A program made the position numbers and the translations under genes. A stretch of DNA of 64,000 nt from Actinomycetota bacterium (lineage in GTDB: Bacteria; Actinomycetota; AC-67). How positions within the stretch are numbered: the first letter of the stretch is position 1; each line of letters opens with the position of its first letter. The notes under the pieces were generated by a model, which saw only the letters and a list, made by a program, of their open reading frames with translations, ran no database searches and had not been told where the DNA came from. The DNA is taken from assembly GCA_041658565.1 (NCBI GenBank), contig JBAZZY010000001.1:124001-188000 (forward strand), in the 5' to 3' direction. Shown here piece after piece: positions 51,545-61,105 of this stretch.

Positions 51545-52551
51545 GCTCGCCGAGCCACCTCCTCGCGAAACACACGCTTCTTGTCCTCCATCGGCAGGAG
51601 GCAAGCCGAGCTGTGTCCGGCTTCTTCCTCGACAAGCGGCGGCATCTCTCGATCGCACCCCTCGAAGCGGTATGGGCAACGCGGGTGAAACGCACACCCC
51701 GGCGGCACGAAGATCAGAGAAGGTGGGCTGCCTTCGATCGGACGCAGACGCGCGCGCTTGTCATCAAGGCGGCTGATCGATTGGAGCAGCCCCCACGTGT
51801 ACGGGTGGTGCGACGCGTAGTAGATGTCGTCGCGTATCCCCGACTCCACGATCTTGCCGGCGTACATGACCTGCACGCGGTCGGCGTGCTCGGCGACCAC
51901 GCCGAGGTCGTGGGTGATCATGACGATCGCCGTCCCGAACTCCCCTCGCAACCGATCAATCAGGTCGAGAATCTGCGCTTGGACGGTGACGTCAAGTGCC
52001 GTCGTCGGCTCATCGGCGATCAGCACTCCTGGGCCGAGCACCAAGCCCATCGCGATCATTGCACGCTGACGCATTCCTCCGGAGAATTCGTGGGGATACT
52101 GCCGCGCGCGATCCTCCGGCTCGGAGATCCCGACGTCGCGCAGCATCTCAACGGCGCGCGCGCGCGCCTGCGCCTTCGGAACATCCTCGTGCGCCAGGAT
52201 TGCCTCAGCGATTTGCCAGCCGACGCGGTAGAACGGATGCAGCGAACTCATCGGGTCCTGAAAGATCATTGCGATTCCCCGTCCGCGGACCTCTCGCATC
52301 TCGTCCACCGATACCTCAAGCAGATTGCGCCCGCGGAAGATGATCTCCCCCTCGATGACCGCGTGCTTGCGCGTGATCAGCCCCATCACCGTCAAGAAGG
52401 TGACGCTCTTGCCGGACCCCGACTCCCCAACAACCCCGAGTCGCTCGCCGGCCTCGAGCGAAAAGCTCACGCCATCCACCGCCTTCACGATCCCGTCGGG
52501 CGTCGGGAAGTGGACGCGAAGGTCACGCACATCCAGCAGCGGGCCCGTCAT
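51541..52551 (-). CDS. oppD: Oligopeptide ABC transporter ATP-binding protein OppD
   Basis: 336-aa ATPase paired with OppF. Walker A GESGSGKSV, signature FSGGMRQRAMIAM, Walker B VLIADEPTTALDVT, and a C-terminal GCAFHPRCPYRFEGC cysteine motif. Overlaps oppB by four bases (ATGA) and oppF by four bases. Confidence 0.94.
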   Translation of the reverse strand: MTGPLLDVRDLRVHFPTPDGIVKAVDGVSFSLEAGERLGVVGESGSGKSVTFLTVMGLITRKHAVIEGEIIFRGRNLLEVSVDEMREVRGRGIAMIFQDPMSSLHPFYRVGWQIAEAILAHEDVPKAQARARAVEMLRDVGISEPEDRARQYPHEFSGGMRQRAMIAMGLVLGPGVLIADEPTTALDVTVQAQILDLIDRLRGEFGTAIVMITHDLGVVAEHADRVQVMYAGKIVESGIRDDIYYASHHPYTWGLLQSISRLDDKRARLRPIEGSPPSLIFVPPGCAFHPRCPYRFEGCDREMPPLVEEEAGHSSACLLPMEDKKRVFREEVARRA

Positions 52552-53513
52552 TCGTATCTCACTCTCGGGTCGACGTATGCGTAGACAACGTCAACAACCA
52601 GGGTGAAAAACGTGATGGCGAACGCACCGAACATCGTTACGGCAAGTACCACCGGAAGATCACCGCGGTAGACGGCGTTGATCGTGTACGGGCCGAGTCC
52701 GGGAATATTGAACACGGTTTCTGTGATGATTGCGCCCCCCAGCAAACTGCCGAAGTCCAGACCGAACAGCGTCACGATCGGCGTCAACGAGGCCCGAAGG
52801 CCGTGCTTAATCACGACCCGGCGCTCACTTAACCCCTTCGCGCGCGCCGTGCGGATGTAGTCCTCGCTCATCACCTCGATCATGTTTCCACGCACAATGC
52901 GGGCGTAGAACGCCGCATACAGCAAGGCCAAGACCAGCCACGCGAGCCAGAAGTGGCCGAACCAGGCCGCCGGAGACGTGGCGAAGGGAACGTAGCCGGT
53001 ACCCAGACTGATGCCGAGTTTGCGCCAGAAGATGAACAGTCCGATCAAGCCGAGCCAGAACACTGGGGCCGAAACTCCGAACAGCGCAAAACCCATCGCA
53101 GCGCGATCCGCGAGCGAGCGGCGTTTCAGCGCCGAGATGATGCCGATCGGAATCCCCAGCAAGAGCCACGTCGCGGCGGCGCCCATCGCAAGTTGCGCCG
53201 TGACCCAGGCGCGCGGGACGACGCTGGCGCGAATGGCTGTGCGCGTGGCAAACGAGAACCCAAGACCCGGCCACCCATACTGATCGCCGAGGAAGAACCG
53301 TTTCACAAACAAGAAATACTGCACGTGCAGCGGCCGGTTTAGACCGAACGTATTCCTGACGGCATCGAGCGTCTCCTGCGTCGGGGCCTTCCCCGCGAAC
53401 GAAACGGCGGGGTCGGTAGGGGGCATGACGTAGAAGATCGTGAAAGTGATGAGCGTAATGACGAACAGCACGAAGATGAGCCAGAGCACCCGTCGGATGA
53501 TGTATCGGAGCAT
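52548..53513 (-). CDS. oppB: Oligopeptide ABC transporter permease OppB
   Basis: 321-aa permease with six membrane helices; N-terminal MLRYIIRRVLWLIFVLFVITL is typical of DppB/OppB, and the EAA loop reads DYIRTARAKGLSERRVVIKH. Lies 113 nt after the binding-protein gene, a gap that contains a strong hairpin, and is coupled to oppD. Confidence 0.93.
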   Translation of the reverse strand: MLRYIIRRVLWLIFVLFVITLITFTIFYVMPPTDPAVSFAGKAPTQETLDAVRNTFGLNRPLHVQYFLFVKRFFLGDQYGWPGLGFSFATRTAIRASVVPRAWVTAQLAMGAAATWLLLGIPIGIISALKRRSLADRAAMGFALFGVSAPVFWLGLIGLFIFWRKLGISLGTGYVPFATSPAAWFGHFWLAWLVLALLYAAFYARIVRGNMIEVMSEDYIRTARAKGLSERRVVIKHGLRASLTPIVTLFGLDFGSLLGGAIITETVFNIPGLGPYTINAVYRGDLPVVLAVTMFGAFAITFFTLVVDVVYAYVDPRVRYE

Positions 53514-53555
53514 CTAGATCACCTTCTCCGTCCCCGCCCTCGCGCCACCTGAGCC

Positions 53556-53593
53556 GTGTAGGGCGAGGCCGCTGACGCGGCCTCGCCCTACAC
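53556..53593 (-). terminator. Strong intercistronic hairpin between binding protein and oppB
   Basis: A perfect 17-bp stem (GTGTAGGGCGAGGCCGC at 53556-53572; its complement at 53577-53593) with a TGAC loop. It follows the binding-protein stop by 33 nt. Without a U-tract it probably caps and protects the upstream mRNA or lowers read-through into oppB, giving more binding protein than permease. Confidence 0.75.
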
Positions 53594-53626
53594 TCAAACG
53601 CCCTGCTGAATCTCTAAAACCCTCGA

Positions 53627-55498
53627 CTACTTTTGCTTCGCTGGGTCGACCCCCATGTGGGCGAAGGACGGGAACGTCGCGAAGGCGTCGAAGGTCCAGT
53701 TGGTGACCGCCTCGCTCACGATGTGCGTCGCCCGCGACCAACGCCACGGGATCCACGGGGCGATCTCGTTCATGATCTTCTTATCGAGATTCGCCCAGCA
53801 GTCGAGGCGCTCGCTGCCCGACAACGCAGTGCATGCAGTTACGTCCGCATCGACATTCGGAACACCGTCGGCGGGGTAACTGGTCTTCAACTTCGTTGCC
53901 TGGTCCTTCCCGAGGCCGACGAGCGAGAGATTGACGTTCCCGGCATCTCCGACGCCCTTAGCCGTAAACAGCGGCTCCACATAGGTGATCGCGTCGGCCC
54001 AGTCCTTCCCCCAGCCGGCGCCGGAGGTGAACGGAACCTTCTTGCTCGGAGTCCCTGCTTCTCCATAGAAGCTGGCGACTTCTACGGTCTTCAACTCGAT
54101 GCCGATCTTCTTCATCGAAGCCTCGATGAACGGCGCCATGTCGGGGAACGGGGGCGTGTTGCGGGTCACGTGCGTCACGTTCTTGCACGCAGCTGCTTCA
54201 CAAATGCCGTCACCGTTGGCGTCGTACTTCGACTGCTTCATCTCCGCCTTGGCCTTCTCGAGGTCCCCGGCGTGGTTCGGGCTCGCGTACGGGTCGAACT
54301 CGCCCACAGCCAGCCGGCCCTGGAGGATGTCGGGCGGGATGATGTGCTCGGCGGGGATGCCCTTCAAACTGCCGCCGATAGCCCGAATCAAGGCCTGCTT
54401 GTCCATGATGAAGTTAGCTGCTTTGCGAACGTGCACGTCGTCAAACGGCGGCTCAGTCAGGTTCATCGTCAGATACCAAACCGAGTCGTCCGGTTCTACG
54501 TGCAAGAACGGCTTAAGCGCGTCGGTCGTCGAGTACTTCTGCAACACGGCCGGAGGAACCGCCGCGATGCCGTAGTCGACTTCGCCCGCTTCGATCTTCG
54601 CGTAGATGTCGTCCGCGTTGGTGTTCAGCGTGATCTCGAAGCGATCAGGCAGCGCCGAGCGCACGTCCTTGCTGTCCGTCGAAGCGTCGTAGCTCGGGTT
54701 CCGGACCAGGAACATGTGCTTCTCGAAGTCGAACCCCGAAGGCTTCGCGGCCTTGAGCTTGTCGCAACTCGAGATGTCGAGTTTGTCAGAACCCTCGATC
54801 ATGTACGGCCCCGAAGAGACGAAGTACTGCCCGTACTCGAGCGCCTGCGTGAAGCAACTCGCGACCTCGCGTGGCACCGGACCCGTCGCGGGCATGGCTA
54901 CACGGAAATCGAAGTCGCCGGCAGCCTTGGTCAGCTCGAAGACGATGGTGCTGTCGTCGGGCGTCGTGATACCCGAGATCGTGGTCGCCTTCTTGTCGTT
55001 GAAGTCCTGCATGCCCTTGATCAGGCCGAGGTAGTAGTTGGAGTACCCTCCGGCAGCCGAGGAAATCGCCGCCGTGCCCAGGCGTTCGAAGGCGTATGCG
55101 ACATCCTTCGACGTCACATCACGGTTCACCGGTGGGGCGAACTTCACTCCCGACTTCAACTTGTAGGTGTACTTCGTTCCACCTTCCGCGACCGTCGGGG
55201 CTCCCGAAGCAAGATCCGGCAGAGGAACGTTTCCTCCCTTGGCGGCAGACAAGTGGTTGTAGTTCATGAGCGGCCGCATCAGCAGGTCCGAGAACATCGA
55301 GAACGTCACCTGGTAGTACTCAATGACTGGGTCGAACCCGCCGCCCGAGCCCTGCCAAGGGAGTTCGTCAGCCTGGATTCGGAACGTTCCGCCCTTCTCG
55401 GCGCCGGCGGACGGCCCCTCACCCGAACTGCACGCCGCAGCCACGAGTGCCACCGTGACCAGCAGCACACCAAGCGTCAATCGGTTTCTTCGCATCAT
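53627..55498 (-). CDS. oppA: Peptide ABC transporter substrate-binding lipoprotein (SBP family 5)
   Basis: 623-aa binding lipoprotein: signal peptide with RRNR and a hydrophobic core, lipobox VAAAC then a Ser/Gly linker. SBP_bac_5 blocks include VKFAPPVNRDVTSKDVAYAFER and WYLTMNLTEPPFDDVHVRKAANFIMD. It also has a calcium-like DANGDGICEAAAC insert. Two ATGs in tandem (55498, 55495) follow AAGGGGG; either may serve. Lies between oppC and oppB. Confidence 0.9.
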   Translation of the reverse strand: MMRRNRLTLGVLLVTVALVAAACSSGEGPSAGAEKGGTFRIQADELPWQGSGGGFDPVIEYYQVTFSMFSDLLMRPLMNYNHLSAAKGGNVPLPDLASGAPTVAEGGTKYTYKLKSGVKFAPPVNRDVTSKDVAYAFERLGTAAISSAAGGYSNYYLGLIKGMQDFNDKKATTISGITTPDDSTIVFELTKAAGDFDFRVAMPATGPVPREVASCFTQALEYGQYFVSSGPYMIEGSDKLDISSCDKLKAAKPSGFDFEKHMFLVRNPSYDASTDSKDVRSALPDRFEITLNTNADDIYAKIEAGEVDYGIAAVPPAVLQKYSTTDALKPFLHVEPDDSVWYLTMNLTEPPFDDVHVRKAANFIMDKQALIRAIGGSLKGIPAEHIIPPDILQGRLAVGEFDPYASPNHAGDLEKAKAEMKQSKYDANGDGICEAAACKNVTHVTRNTPPFPDMAPFIEASMKKIGIELKTVEVASFYGEAGTPSKKVPFTSGAGWGKDWADAITYVEPLFTAKGVGDAGNVNLSLVGLGKDQATKLKTSYPADGVPNVDADVTACTALSGSERLDCWANLDKKIMNEIAPWIPWRWSRATHIVSEAVTNWTFDAFATFPSFAHMGVDPAKQK

Positions 55499-55603
55499 GC
55501 CCCCTTGGGCTCGTGCGCCGTTGTCGGCGGCGCGCCTGCTCCTCACTGTTTCCCCTCTTCTCTCCCTCCCGGACATCCTAAGACCACGAGTCCACTCTCT
55601 CCG

Positions 55604-56581
55604 TCAGGCTCGTTCGGTCCGCGGGTCGAGCGCGTCCCGCAATCCGTCTCCCAGCAAGTTGAAGGCGAGCGTCGTCATGAACAGGAACAGCCCGGGGAAG
55701 AACATTAGCCACCAGGCCACTTCGAAGATGCGAGTCGCGTCGGAGATCATCCGTCCCCACGAAGGAATCGACTGCGGTACTCCAAGTCCAAGATACGAGA
55801 GCGCAGCCTCGAACAGGATGTTCGAGGGCACGATCAAAGTCGAGTAGATGATGATCGGTGCAAACAGATTCGGCAGCACCTCGCGAAACATGATCCGTAT
55901 GTTGCCGGCGCCAAGCGAGCGAGACGCCTCGATGAACTCGCGCTCGCGCAGCGAGAACGTCTGCCCGCGAATGATGCGCGCGATGTACGTCCAACTGAAC
56001 AAAGCGATGATGAAGACCACCAGACTGAGGCCGGGGCGAATTACTCCACCCAGGCACCCTTCCTTCGATACCGAACACGCAGCCGCGATGCCGATCGCGA
56101 ATAGCAGCAACGGCATCGCCAACACGATGTCGATGATTCGCGACACCAGCGTGTCTACCCAGCCGCGGAAGTACCCGGCGATCACGCCGAGGGTAATGCC
56201 GATAGTCATTGCGATTCCGGTCGCGAAGACCGCCACGAGCAAGGATGTACGAAGACCGTAGATCGTGCGCACGAAGACGTCTCGCCCAACGGTATCGGCG
56301 CCGAACCAGAACCGACTGTTCGGACCTCTGGGCAATCCGAACTCGTTTGTCATCTCTTGCTGAAACAGATCGTTCGGGCCGTGATGAATGATCTTGTCGG
56401 CGACGAAAGGCGCCGCAATCGCCAGACCCACCAGGCACAGCAAGAACACCGCTGCTCCTAGAGCCACCCGGTCGCGACGGAAGCGCAGCCAGAACAACTG
56501 CGACGGCGACCGCCCTTCGACCTGGTCCTGCGCGGTCGGCGCCATCAGCGTCGCCCGCGCTCGGGGATCAACGCTTGCCAT
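55604..56581 (-). CDS. oppC: Oligopeptide ABC transporter permease OppC
   Basis: 325-aa permease. N-terminal cytoplasmic segment with FWLRFRRDRVALGA then membrane helix 1, the FWFGADTVGRDVFVRTIYGLRTSL OppC motif (in two parts), and EAA loop REFIEASRSLGAGNIRIMF. ATG 56581 has GGAGGG 6 nt upstream; an ATG 24 nt earlier is less likely. First gene of the opp set; here oppC precedes oppA and oppB, the reverse of the usual A-B-C order. Confidence 0.92.
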   Translation of the reverse strand: MASVDPRARATLMAPTAQDQVEGRSPSQLFWLRFRRDRVALGAAVFLLCLVGLAIAAPFVADKIIHHGPNDLFQQEMTNEFGLPRGPNSRFWFGADTVGRDVFVRTIYGLRTSLLVAVFATGIAMTIGITLGVIAGYFRGWVDTLVSRIIDIVLAMPLLLFAIGIAAACSVSKEGCLGGVIRPGLSLVVFIIALFSWTYIARIIRGQTFSLREREFIEASRSLGAGNIRIMFREVLPNLFAPIIIYSTLIVPSNILFEAALSYLGLGVPQSIPSWGRMISDATRIFEVAWWLMFFPGLFLFMTTLAFNLLGDGLRDALDPRTERA

Positions 56582-56649
56582 TCGATCCCTCCGAATGGGG
56601 GTCACTCAAACACCACTCAAACCGGCAGATCACGGCCGCAGCCTAATGC

Positions 56650-56667
56650 TGCCAGGTTTCCCTGGCA
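56650..56667 (-). terminator. Hairpin upstream of oppC
   Basis: TGCCAGG-TTTC-CCTGGCA, a perfect 7-bp stem with a 4-nt loop, 69 nt before the oppC start. With the next hairpin it separates the glycolysis operon from the opp genes. Confidence 0.4.
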
Positions 56668-56697
56668 AGGGATTCCGGAGCGTTTGGCCTGGTCAGA

Positions 56698-56712
56698 GGC
56701 CTAGGATAGGCC
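56698..56712 (-). terminator. Hairpin after apgM
   Basis: GGCCTA-GGA-TAGGCC, 6-bp stem with 3-nt loop, 25 nt past the apgM stop. A short terminator-like element without U-tract. Confidence 0.4.
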
Positions 56713-56737
56713 GTATGAGGGACTCATACCGGGCAAA

Positions 56738-58021
56738 TCACCCGCGCGCGAGGCCCATGAGGGCAGGCATGATCTCCACTCCTTGGATCACCCCGATGTC
56801 GCCGCGCGCCGCGGCGCGCTCCCCGAAGGTCTGCACCCCGTCGGCCGACACTCCGGGACCAACGATCACCAGCGGGACGGGATCATCGGTGTGCGCCTTC
56901 TTTGCGCAGGAGGTCGAATGGTCCGCCGTCACCGCAAGGACGACGTTGCGGGGCAGATCGGGCAGCAGTCGCCCAAAGAACGCCGCGTCGATGGCTCTGA
57001 TGTTCTCGAGCTTGTCCTCGAAACGACCGTCGTGCGCGGGGACGTCGGGACCCTTGATGTGGATGTACAGCCCGTCGTAGCCCTCGATCGCTTCCAGCGC
57101 GGTCTCTGCCCACGCGTTGTACTGGTCTTCGAACGTGCCGGCGCCCTTCATCGGCACCTCGATCTGCCCCATGCCGAGCACCATCGAAATTCCGCGCTCT
57201 ACCGGCATCTCCACGAAGCACCCCCACTCGGCGCCGTAACGCTCCTTGAAAGATGGAGGCTGGGGCAGATGGTCTCCCCCGTCGCGTGTCAGGATGATGT
57301 TGCCGGGCATCTTGCCCACCGCGCGCCGCTTTGCGTTCACCTCACTTGCGTCCAGAACCCGGAAGGCCTGCCGCAGGTATTCGTTGGTCAAGTCCGCCGC
57401 CGCGCGCGCCGCTTCGTCGTCCTCGTGACCCGGCAACGGCCTGCACTCTTGCACGACCTCTTCAAAGGTCAGTTTCGCAACCCCGAGCGATCCCTCGCGT
57501 CCGTATGCGGGGTCGGTGTTCGTGACCTCGGCCGACAACGGTGCATCCGGCCTGCGAATGAGCAACACACCTCGATGCTCAACGGTCGCGCGCAGCTCCG
57601 CATCCGCGCCGGGCAACGTGATGGCCGCGTTTGCCTCGGCGGCCAGTTGCGCGGACTCGTCGCTGGTGAGGTTGCGCCCAACTCGACGATCGATGATCGA
57701 GCGTCCGTCGGAGTCCACAGTCGAGAAGTTGATGCGATAGGCGAGATCCCCGTCGCGCACTTCCATGCCGGATCCCAACGCCTCCATCGGGCCCCGGCCG
57801 GAGTGGTAAACGCGCGGGTCGTAGCCCAGGATCGCAAACACCGCGATGTCGGACTCCGGAGCGATGTCCTTGCCGACGGTGTAGACGATTCCGTTCCGGC
57901 CGCGCGCAGCCAGCGCGTCGAGATTCGGCGTGTATGCCGCCTCCAGCGGAGTCTTGTCCCCAAGTTGCGGAAGCGGGTCATCGCCGAGTCCGTCCAAGAC
58001 GACGTAAATCACCTTGTTCAT
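56738..58021 (-). CDS. apgM: 2,3-bisphosphoglycerate-independent phosphoglycerate mutase, archaeal type
   Basis: 427-aa metalloenzyme of the alkaline-phosphatase superfamily interconverting 3- and 2-phosphoglycerate. VIYVVLDGLGDDPLPQLG at the N-terminus and AVTADHSTSCAKKAH plus IHIKGPDVPAHDG supply the metal ligands; the length and motif spacing match ApgM, not GpmI (about 510 aa). ATG 58021 has GGGAG upstream and follows tpiA by 8 nt. Confidence 0.93.
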   Translation of the reverse strand: MNKVIYVVLDGLGDDPLPQLGDKTPLEAAYTPNLDALAARGRNGIVYTVGKDIAPESDIAVFAILGYDPRVYHSGRGPMEALGSGMEVRDGDLAYRINFSTVDSDGRSIIDRRVGRNLTSDESAQLAAEANAAITLPGADAELRATVEHRGVLLIRRPDAPLSAEVTNTDPAYGREGSLGVAKLTFEEVVQECRPLPGHEDDEAARAAADLTNEYLRQAFRVLDASEVNAKRRAVGKMPGNIILTRDGGDHLPQPPSFKERYGAEWGCFVEMPVERGISMVLGMGQIEVPMKGAGTFEDQYNAWAETALEAIEGYDGLYIHIKGPDVPAHDGRFEDKLENIRAIDAAFFGRLLPDLPRNVVLAVTADHSTSCAKKAHTDDPVPLVIVGPGVSADGVQTFGERAAARGDIGVIQGVEIMPALMGLARG

Positions 58022-58029
58022 GGGTCTCC

Positions 58030-58794
58030 CTAGTCCTGATAGCGAATGATGAGCGCGAAGTCCTCTGCGTCCAGCGAGGCCCCGCCGACCAACGCGCCGT
58101 CTACATTCTCTTGAGCCATGATCTCGCGAATATTTCCGGGCTTGACGCTGCCGCCGTATTGGATCCGAACCACCTCGCCGTCGGCTCCGAGTCCGGAAAC
58201 TTGACGGCGGATCCATCCGCACACTTGGTCGGCGTCGGACGGCTGCGCGGTCCGTCCGGTCCCGATAGCCCAGATCGGCTCGTAAGCGATTACCAATTCT
58301 GAGAGCTGAGCACCGGAGAAGCCCGCAAGCGAACCACGTACTTGCGTCGCGACCACGTCCTCGGTTTGACCCGCCTCGCGCTGCTCGAGGGTCTCGCCCA
58401 CGCACACAATCGGTGTCATACCGGCGGCCACGATCGCCTTCGCCTTGAGATTGACGATCTCATCGGTCTCGGCGAAGTGCCGGCGGCGCTCGGAGTGGCC
58501 TGCGATCACGTAGCGGCACTTTAAGCGCGCGAGCATCCCGGCAGAGATCTCTCCGGTGAATGCGCCTTCGGACTCCCAATGACAGTTCTGCGCGCCGAGC
58601 GCGATCGAGGAGTCGTCTCCTTCGATCAGAGTCTGCACCGCACGCAACGCCGTGAAGGGCGGACACACGACGACCTCGACTCGATCGTGATCCTCCCGCC
58701 GCAGCATGTAGTTAACCTTCTGCGTAAGCGCGATGGCCTCGAGGTGGTTCTTGTACATCTTCCAGTTGCCGGCGATGATCGGCTTTCGCGCCAT
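58030..58794 (-). CDS. tpiA: Triosephosphate isomerase
   Basis: 254-aa TIM barrel. Substrate residues at NWKMYK (N-terminal Asn-Lys), catalytic His in VIAGHSERR and catalytic Glu in VIAYEPIWAIGTG. ATG 58794 has GGAAGGGG 7 nt upstream; a TTG one codon earlier is possible. Follows pgk by 37 nt. Confidence 0.96.
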   Translation of the reverse strand: MARKPIIAGNWKMYKNHLEAIALTQKVNYMLRREDHDRVEVVVCPPFTALRAVQTLIEGDDSSIALGAQNCHWESEGAFTGEISAGMLARLKCRYVIAGHSERRRHFAETDEIVNLKAKAIVAAGMTPIVCVGETLEQREAGQTEDVVATQVRGSLAGFSGAQLSELVIAYEPIWAIGTGRTAQPSDADQVCGWIRRQVSGLGADGEVVRIQYGGSVKPGNIREIMAQENVDGALVGGASLDAEDFALIIRYQD

Positions 58795-58831
58795 CAACGA
58801 TCCCCTTCCTCGGTCGGCCGAAACGGCCGCG

Positions 58832-59983
58832 TCATGCTATCCGCAGCGGAACGAGTCCCGGCAACTCTTTGCCTTCCAAGAACTCGAGCATCGCTCCGCC
58901 GCCGGTGGACGCGTGGTCCACGGAACCCAGCAATCCAAACTGCTCGAGGGCGGCAATGCTGTCGCCTCCGCCCACCACGGTCTGGGCTGTGGTCGCGGCC
59001 ACGGCGCGCGCCAGCCCCTTGGTTCCTTCCGCGAACTCCTCGATCTCGAAGACTCCCATCGGGCCGTTCCACAAAACTGTGCGCGCGCCGGCCACTGCGT
59101 CGGCGTACGCGGCGATCGACGATGGGCCGATGTCGTATCCCGCGAATCCCGCCGGAATCGCGTCGGCTCCGACCACCCGGGTAGCCTGCCCCGCCTCCAT
59201 CTTCTCGGCGACGACGACGTCCGTCGGCAGCAAGATCCGGTCTGCGGATTGCTCCAGCAGGCGCGCGCAGTCCTGGATGCGGTCCTCCTCGACCAGGCTC
59301 GTGCCTGTCGAATAGCCCATCGCGCGAAAGAACGTGAAACACATCGCGCCGCCGATCACCAAACGATCGGCAACGCGCAGCAGATTCTCGATCACGAGCA
59401 ACTTGTCGGACACTTTCGCGCCGCCGAGCACCGCCACAAGCGGATGCTCCGGGTTCTCCAACACGCGCCCAAGCACCTCGATCTCACGCTGCAGGAGGCG
59501 TCCGGCCGCCGACGGGAGCAACTCCGCAACCGCGGCCACGGAAGCGTGCGCGCGGTGGACGGCACCGAACGCATCATCGACGTAGACGTCGGCGAGCGAT
59601 GCCAGCGCGCGCGCAAACTCCGGGTCGTTCTTGGTCTCTCCGGGATTGAACCGCACGTTCTCCAAGAGCACGACGGGGACGTTCGGCACTGCGCCCGGCG
59701 GCAACGGCGCCAGCGGCACCGTCGTTCCAAGCAGTTCTCCCAGGCGCACGGCGACCGGCGCCAGGGAGTACTTCAGGTTCGGCTCTCCCTTCGGACGGCC
59801 CAGATGCGCGGCGATCACGACCTGCAGCGCGCCACGGTCGAGCAGTTCCCGCAACGTGGCAAAGGACGACCGGATACGGAAATCGTCGGAGATCTCGCCG
59901 GCGGACATCGGGACGTTCAGGTCGCTGCGAAGCAGCACCCGCTTCCCGGCGACCTCCAGGCCGTCGAGCGTACGCAGGTTCAT
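58832..59983 (-). CDS. pgk: Phosphoglycerate kinase
   Basis: 383-aa two-domain kinase making ATP from 1,3-bisphosphoglycerate. Signature LLRSDLNVPM at the N-terminus, AAHLGRPKGE, VLGGAKVSDKL, and the nucleotide loop LWNGPMGVFE with GGGDSIAAL. Starts 4 nt after the gap stop. Confidence 0.96.
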   Translation of the reverse strand: MNLRTLDGLEVAGKRVLLRSDLNVPMSAGEISDDFRIRSSFATLRELLDRGALQVVIAAHLGRPKGEPNLKYSLAPVAVRLGELLGTTVPLAPLPPGAVPNVPVVLLENVRFNPGETKNDPEFARALASLADVYVDDAFGAVHRAHASVAAVAELLPSAAGRLLQREIEVLGRVLENPEHPLVAVLGGAKVSDKLLVIENLLRVADRLVIGGAMCFTFFRAMGYSTGTSLVEEDRIQDCARLLEQSADRILLPTDVVVAEKMEAGQATRVVGADAIPAGFAGYDIGPSSIAAYADAVAGARTVLWNGPMGVFEIEEFAEGTKGLARAVAATTAQTVVGGGDSIAALEQFGLLGSVDHASTGGGAMLEFLEGKELPGLVPLRIA

Positions 59984-59987
59984 CGAC

Positions 59988-60995
59988 TTACAGGTTCGAG
60001 CCGACCAGATTGATCAGGTCGACGAGGCGGTTGGAATAGCCCCACTCGTTGTCGTACCAGCCGACCACCTTGACCAGCGTGCCGTTGGCCATGGTCAGCT
60101 TGCCGTCCACGATGCACGAGTGCGGGTCTCCGACGATGTCGCTGGAGACGATTGGGTCCTCGGTGTAGCGAAGGATTCCCTTCAGCGGGCCGTCGGCGGC
60201 GGCCTTCTCGAAGGCCGCGTTGATCTCGTCGGCCGTCGCTTCGCGCTCAAGGATCACCACCAGGTCGGTCACGCTGCCGTCGGGAACCGGTACACGCATA
60301 GCGAACCCGTCCAGCTTGCCCTTGAGTTCGGGGATCGCGAGCGACGCAGCCTTGGCGGCTCCGGTCGAGGACGGCACGATGTTGATCGCCGAGGCGCGCG
60401 CGCGCCGCAAGTCCTTGTGCGGGAGGTCCAGCAGGTTCTGGTCGTTCGTGTAGGCGTGGATCGTGGTCATCAGGCCCTTGTCGATCCCAAAGTTGTCACG
60501 CAGGACCTTGGCCATGGGAACGACGCAGTTGGTCGTGCAACTCGCGTTGGAGATGACCGAGTGCTTCGCCGGGTCGTACTGCCCGTCGTTGACACCCAGC
60601 ACCACGGTGACATCCTCACCCTTGGCCGGCGCGCTGATAATGACCTTCTTCGCTCCGCCGGTGAGGTGCTTGGCTGCATCGTCGCGGTTGGTGAACATAC
60701 CGGTGGACTCGACCACGATGTCCACGCCGAGGTCTCCCCACGGCAGCGTCGCCGGATCGCGCTGCGCGAGGACCTTGATGACCTTGCCGTCGACCACGAT
60801 GTCGTTGCCGTCAACGCGCACGTCGGCGTCGAGGCGCCCGTGCACCGAGTCGTACTTCAAAAGGTGCGCGAGCGTCGCGGCGTCGGTGAGATCGTTGACT
60901 GCGACGATTTCGATATCGGCGCCGCGCTTGGCGATCGCCCTGTACAAGTTGCGGCCGATGCGGCCGAAGCCGTTGATGCCAACCCTCGAAGCCAT
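59988..60995 (-). CDS. gap: Glyceraldehyde-3-phosphate dehydrogenase
   Basis: 335-aa NAD-dependent dehydrogenase. N-terminal VGINGFGRIGRN, catalytic Cys in SNASCTTNC, and C-terminal WYDNEWGYSNRL. ATG 60995 has GAGGAGGG about 9 nt upstream. First gene of gap-pgk-tpiA-apgM. The 110-nt upstream spacer must contain the operon promoter; a TATAGG-like box is visible but no confident -35. Confidence 0.97.
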   Translation of the reverse strand: MASRVGINGFGRIGRNLYRAIAKRGADIEIVAVNDLTDAATLAHLLKYDSVHGRLDADVRVDGNDIVVDGKVIKVLAQRDPATLPWGDLGVDIVVESTGMFTNRDDAAKHLTGGAKKVIISAPAKGEDVTVVLGVNDGQYDPAKHSVISNASCTTNCVVPMAKVLRDNFGIDKGLMTTIHAYTNDQNLLDLPHKDLRRARASAINIVPSSTGAAKAASLAIPELKGKLDGFAMRVPVPDGSVTDLVVILEREATADEINAAFEKAAADGPLKGILRYTEDPIVSSDIVGDPHSCIVDGKLTMANGTLVKVVGWYDNEWGYSNRLVDLINLVGSNL

Positions 60996-61105
60996 TCCGG
61001 GTCTCCCTCCTCGTAGTTCGAAACCGTAGTCAAGCCTATAGCGCCGCGCGCGGTGAAGATGAACCCCCTCGCGGTGGAAACCGGGGAGAGCCTACGATAT
61101 CGGCC

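Noticed and set aside
53633..55708. 691-codon plus-strand open frame opposite the binding-protein gene
   Set aside because: Shadow of a recognised SBP family 5 gene; its product has no domain-like pattern.
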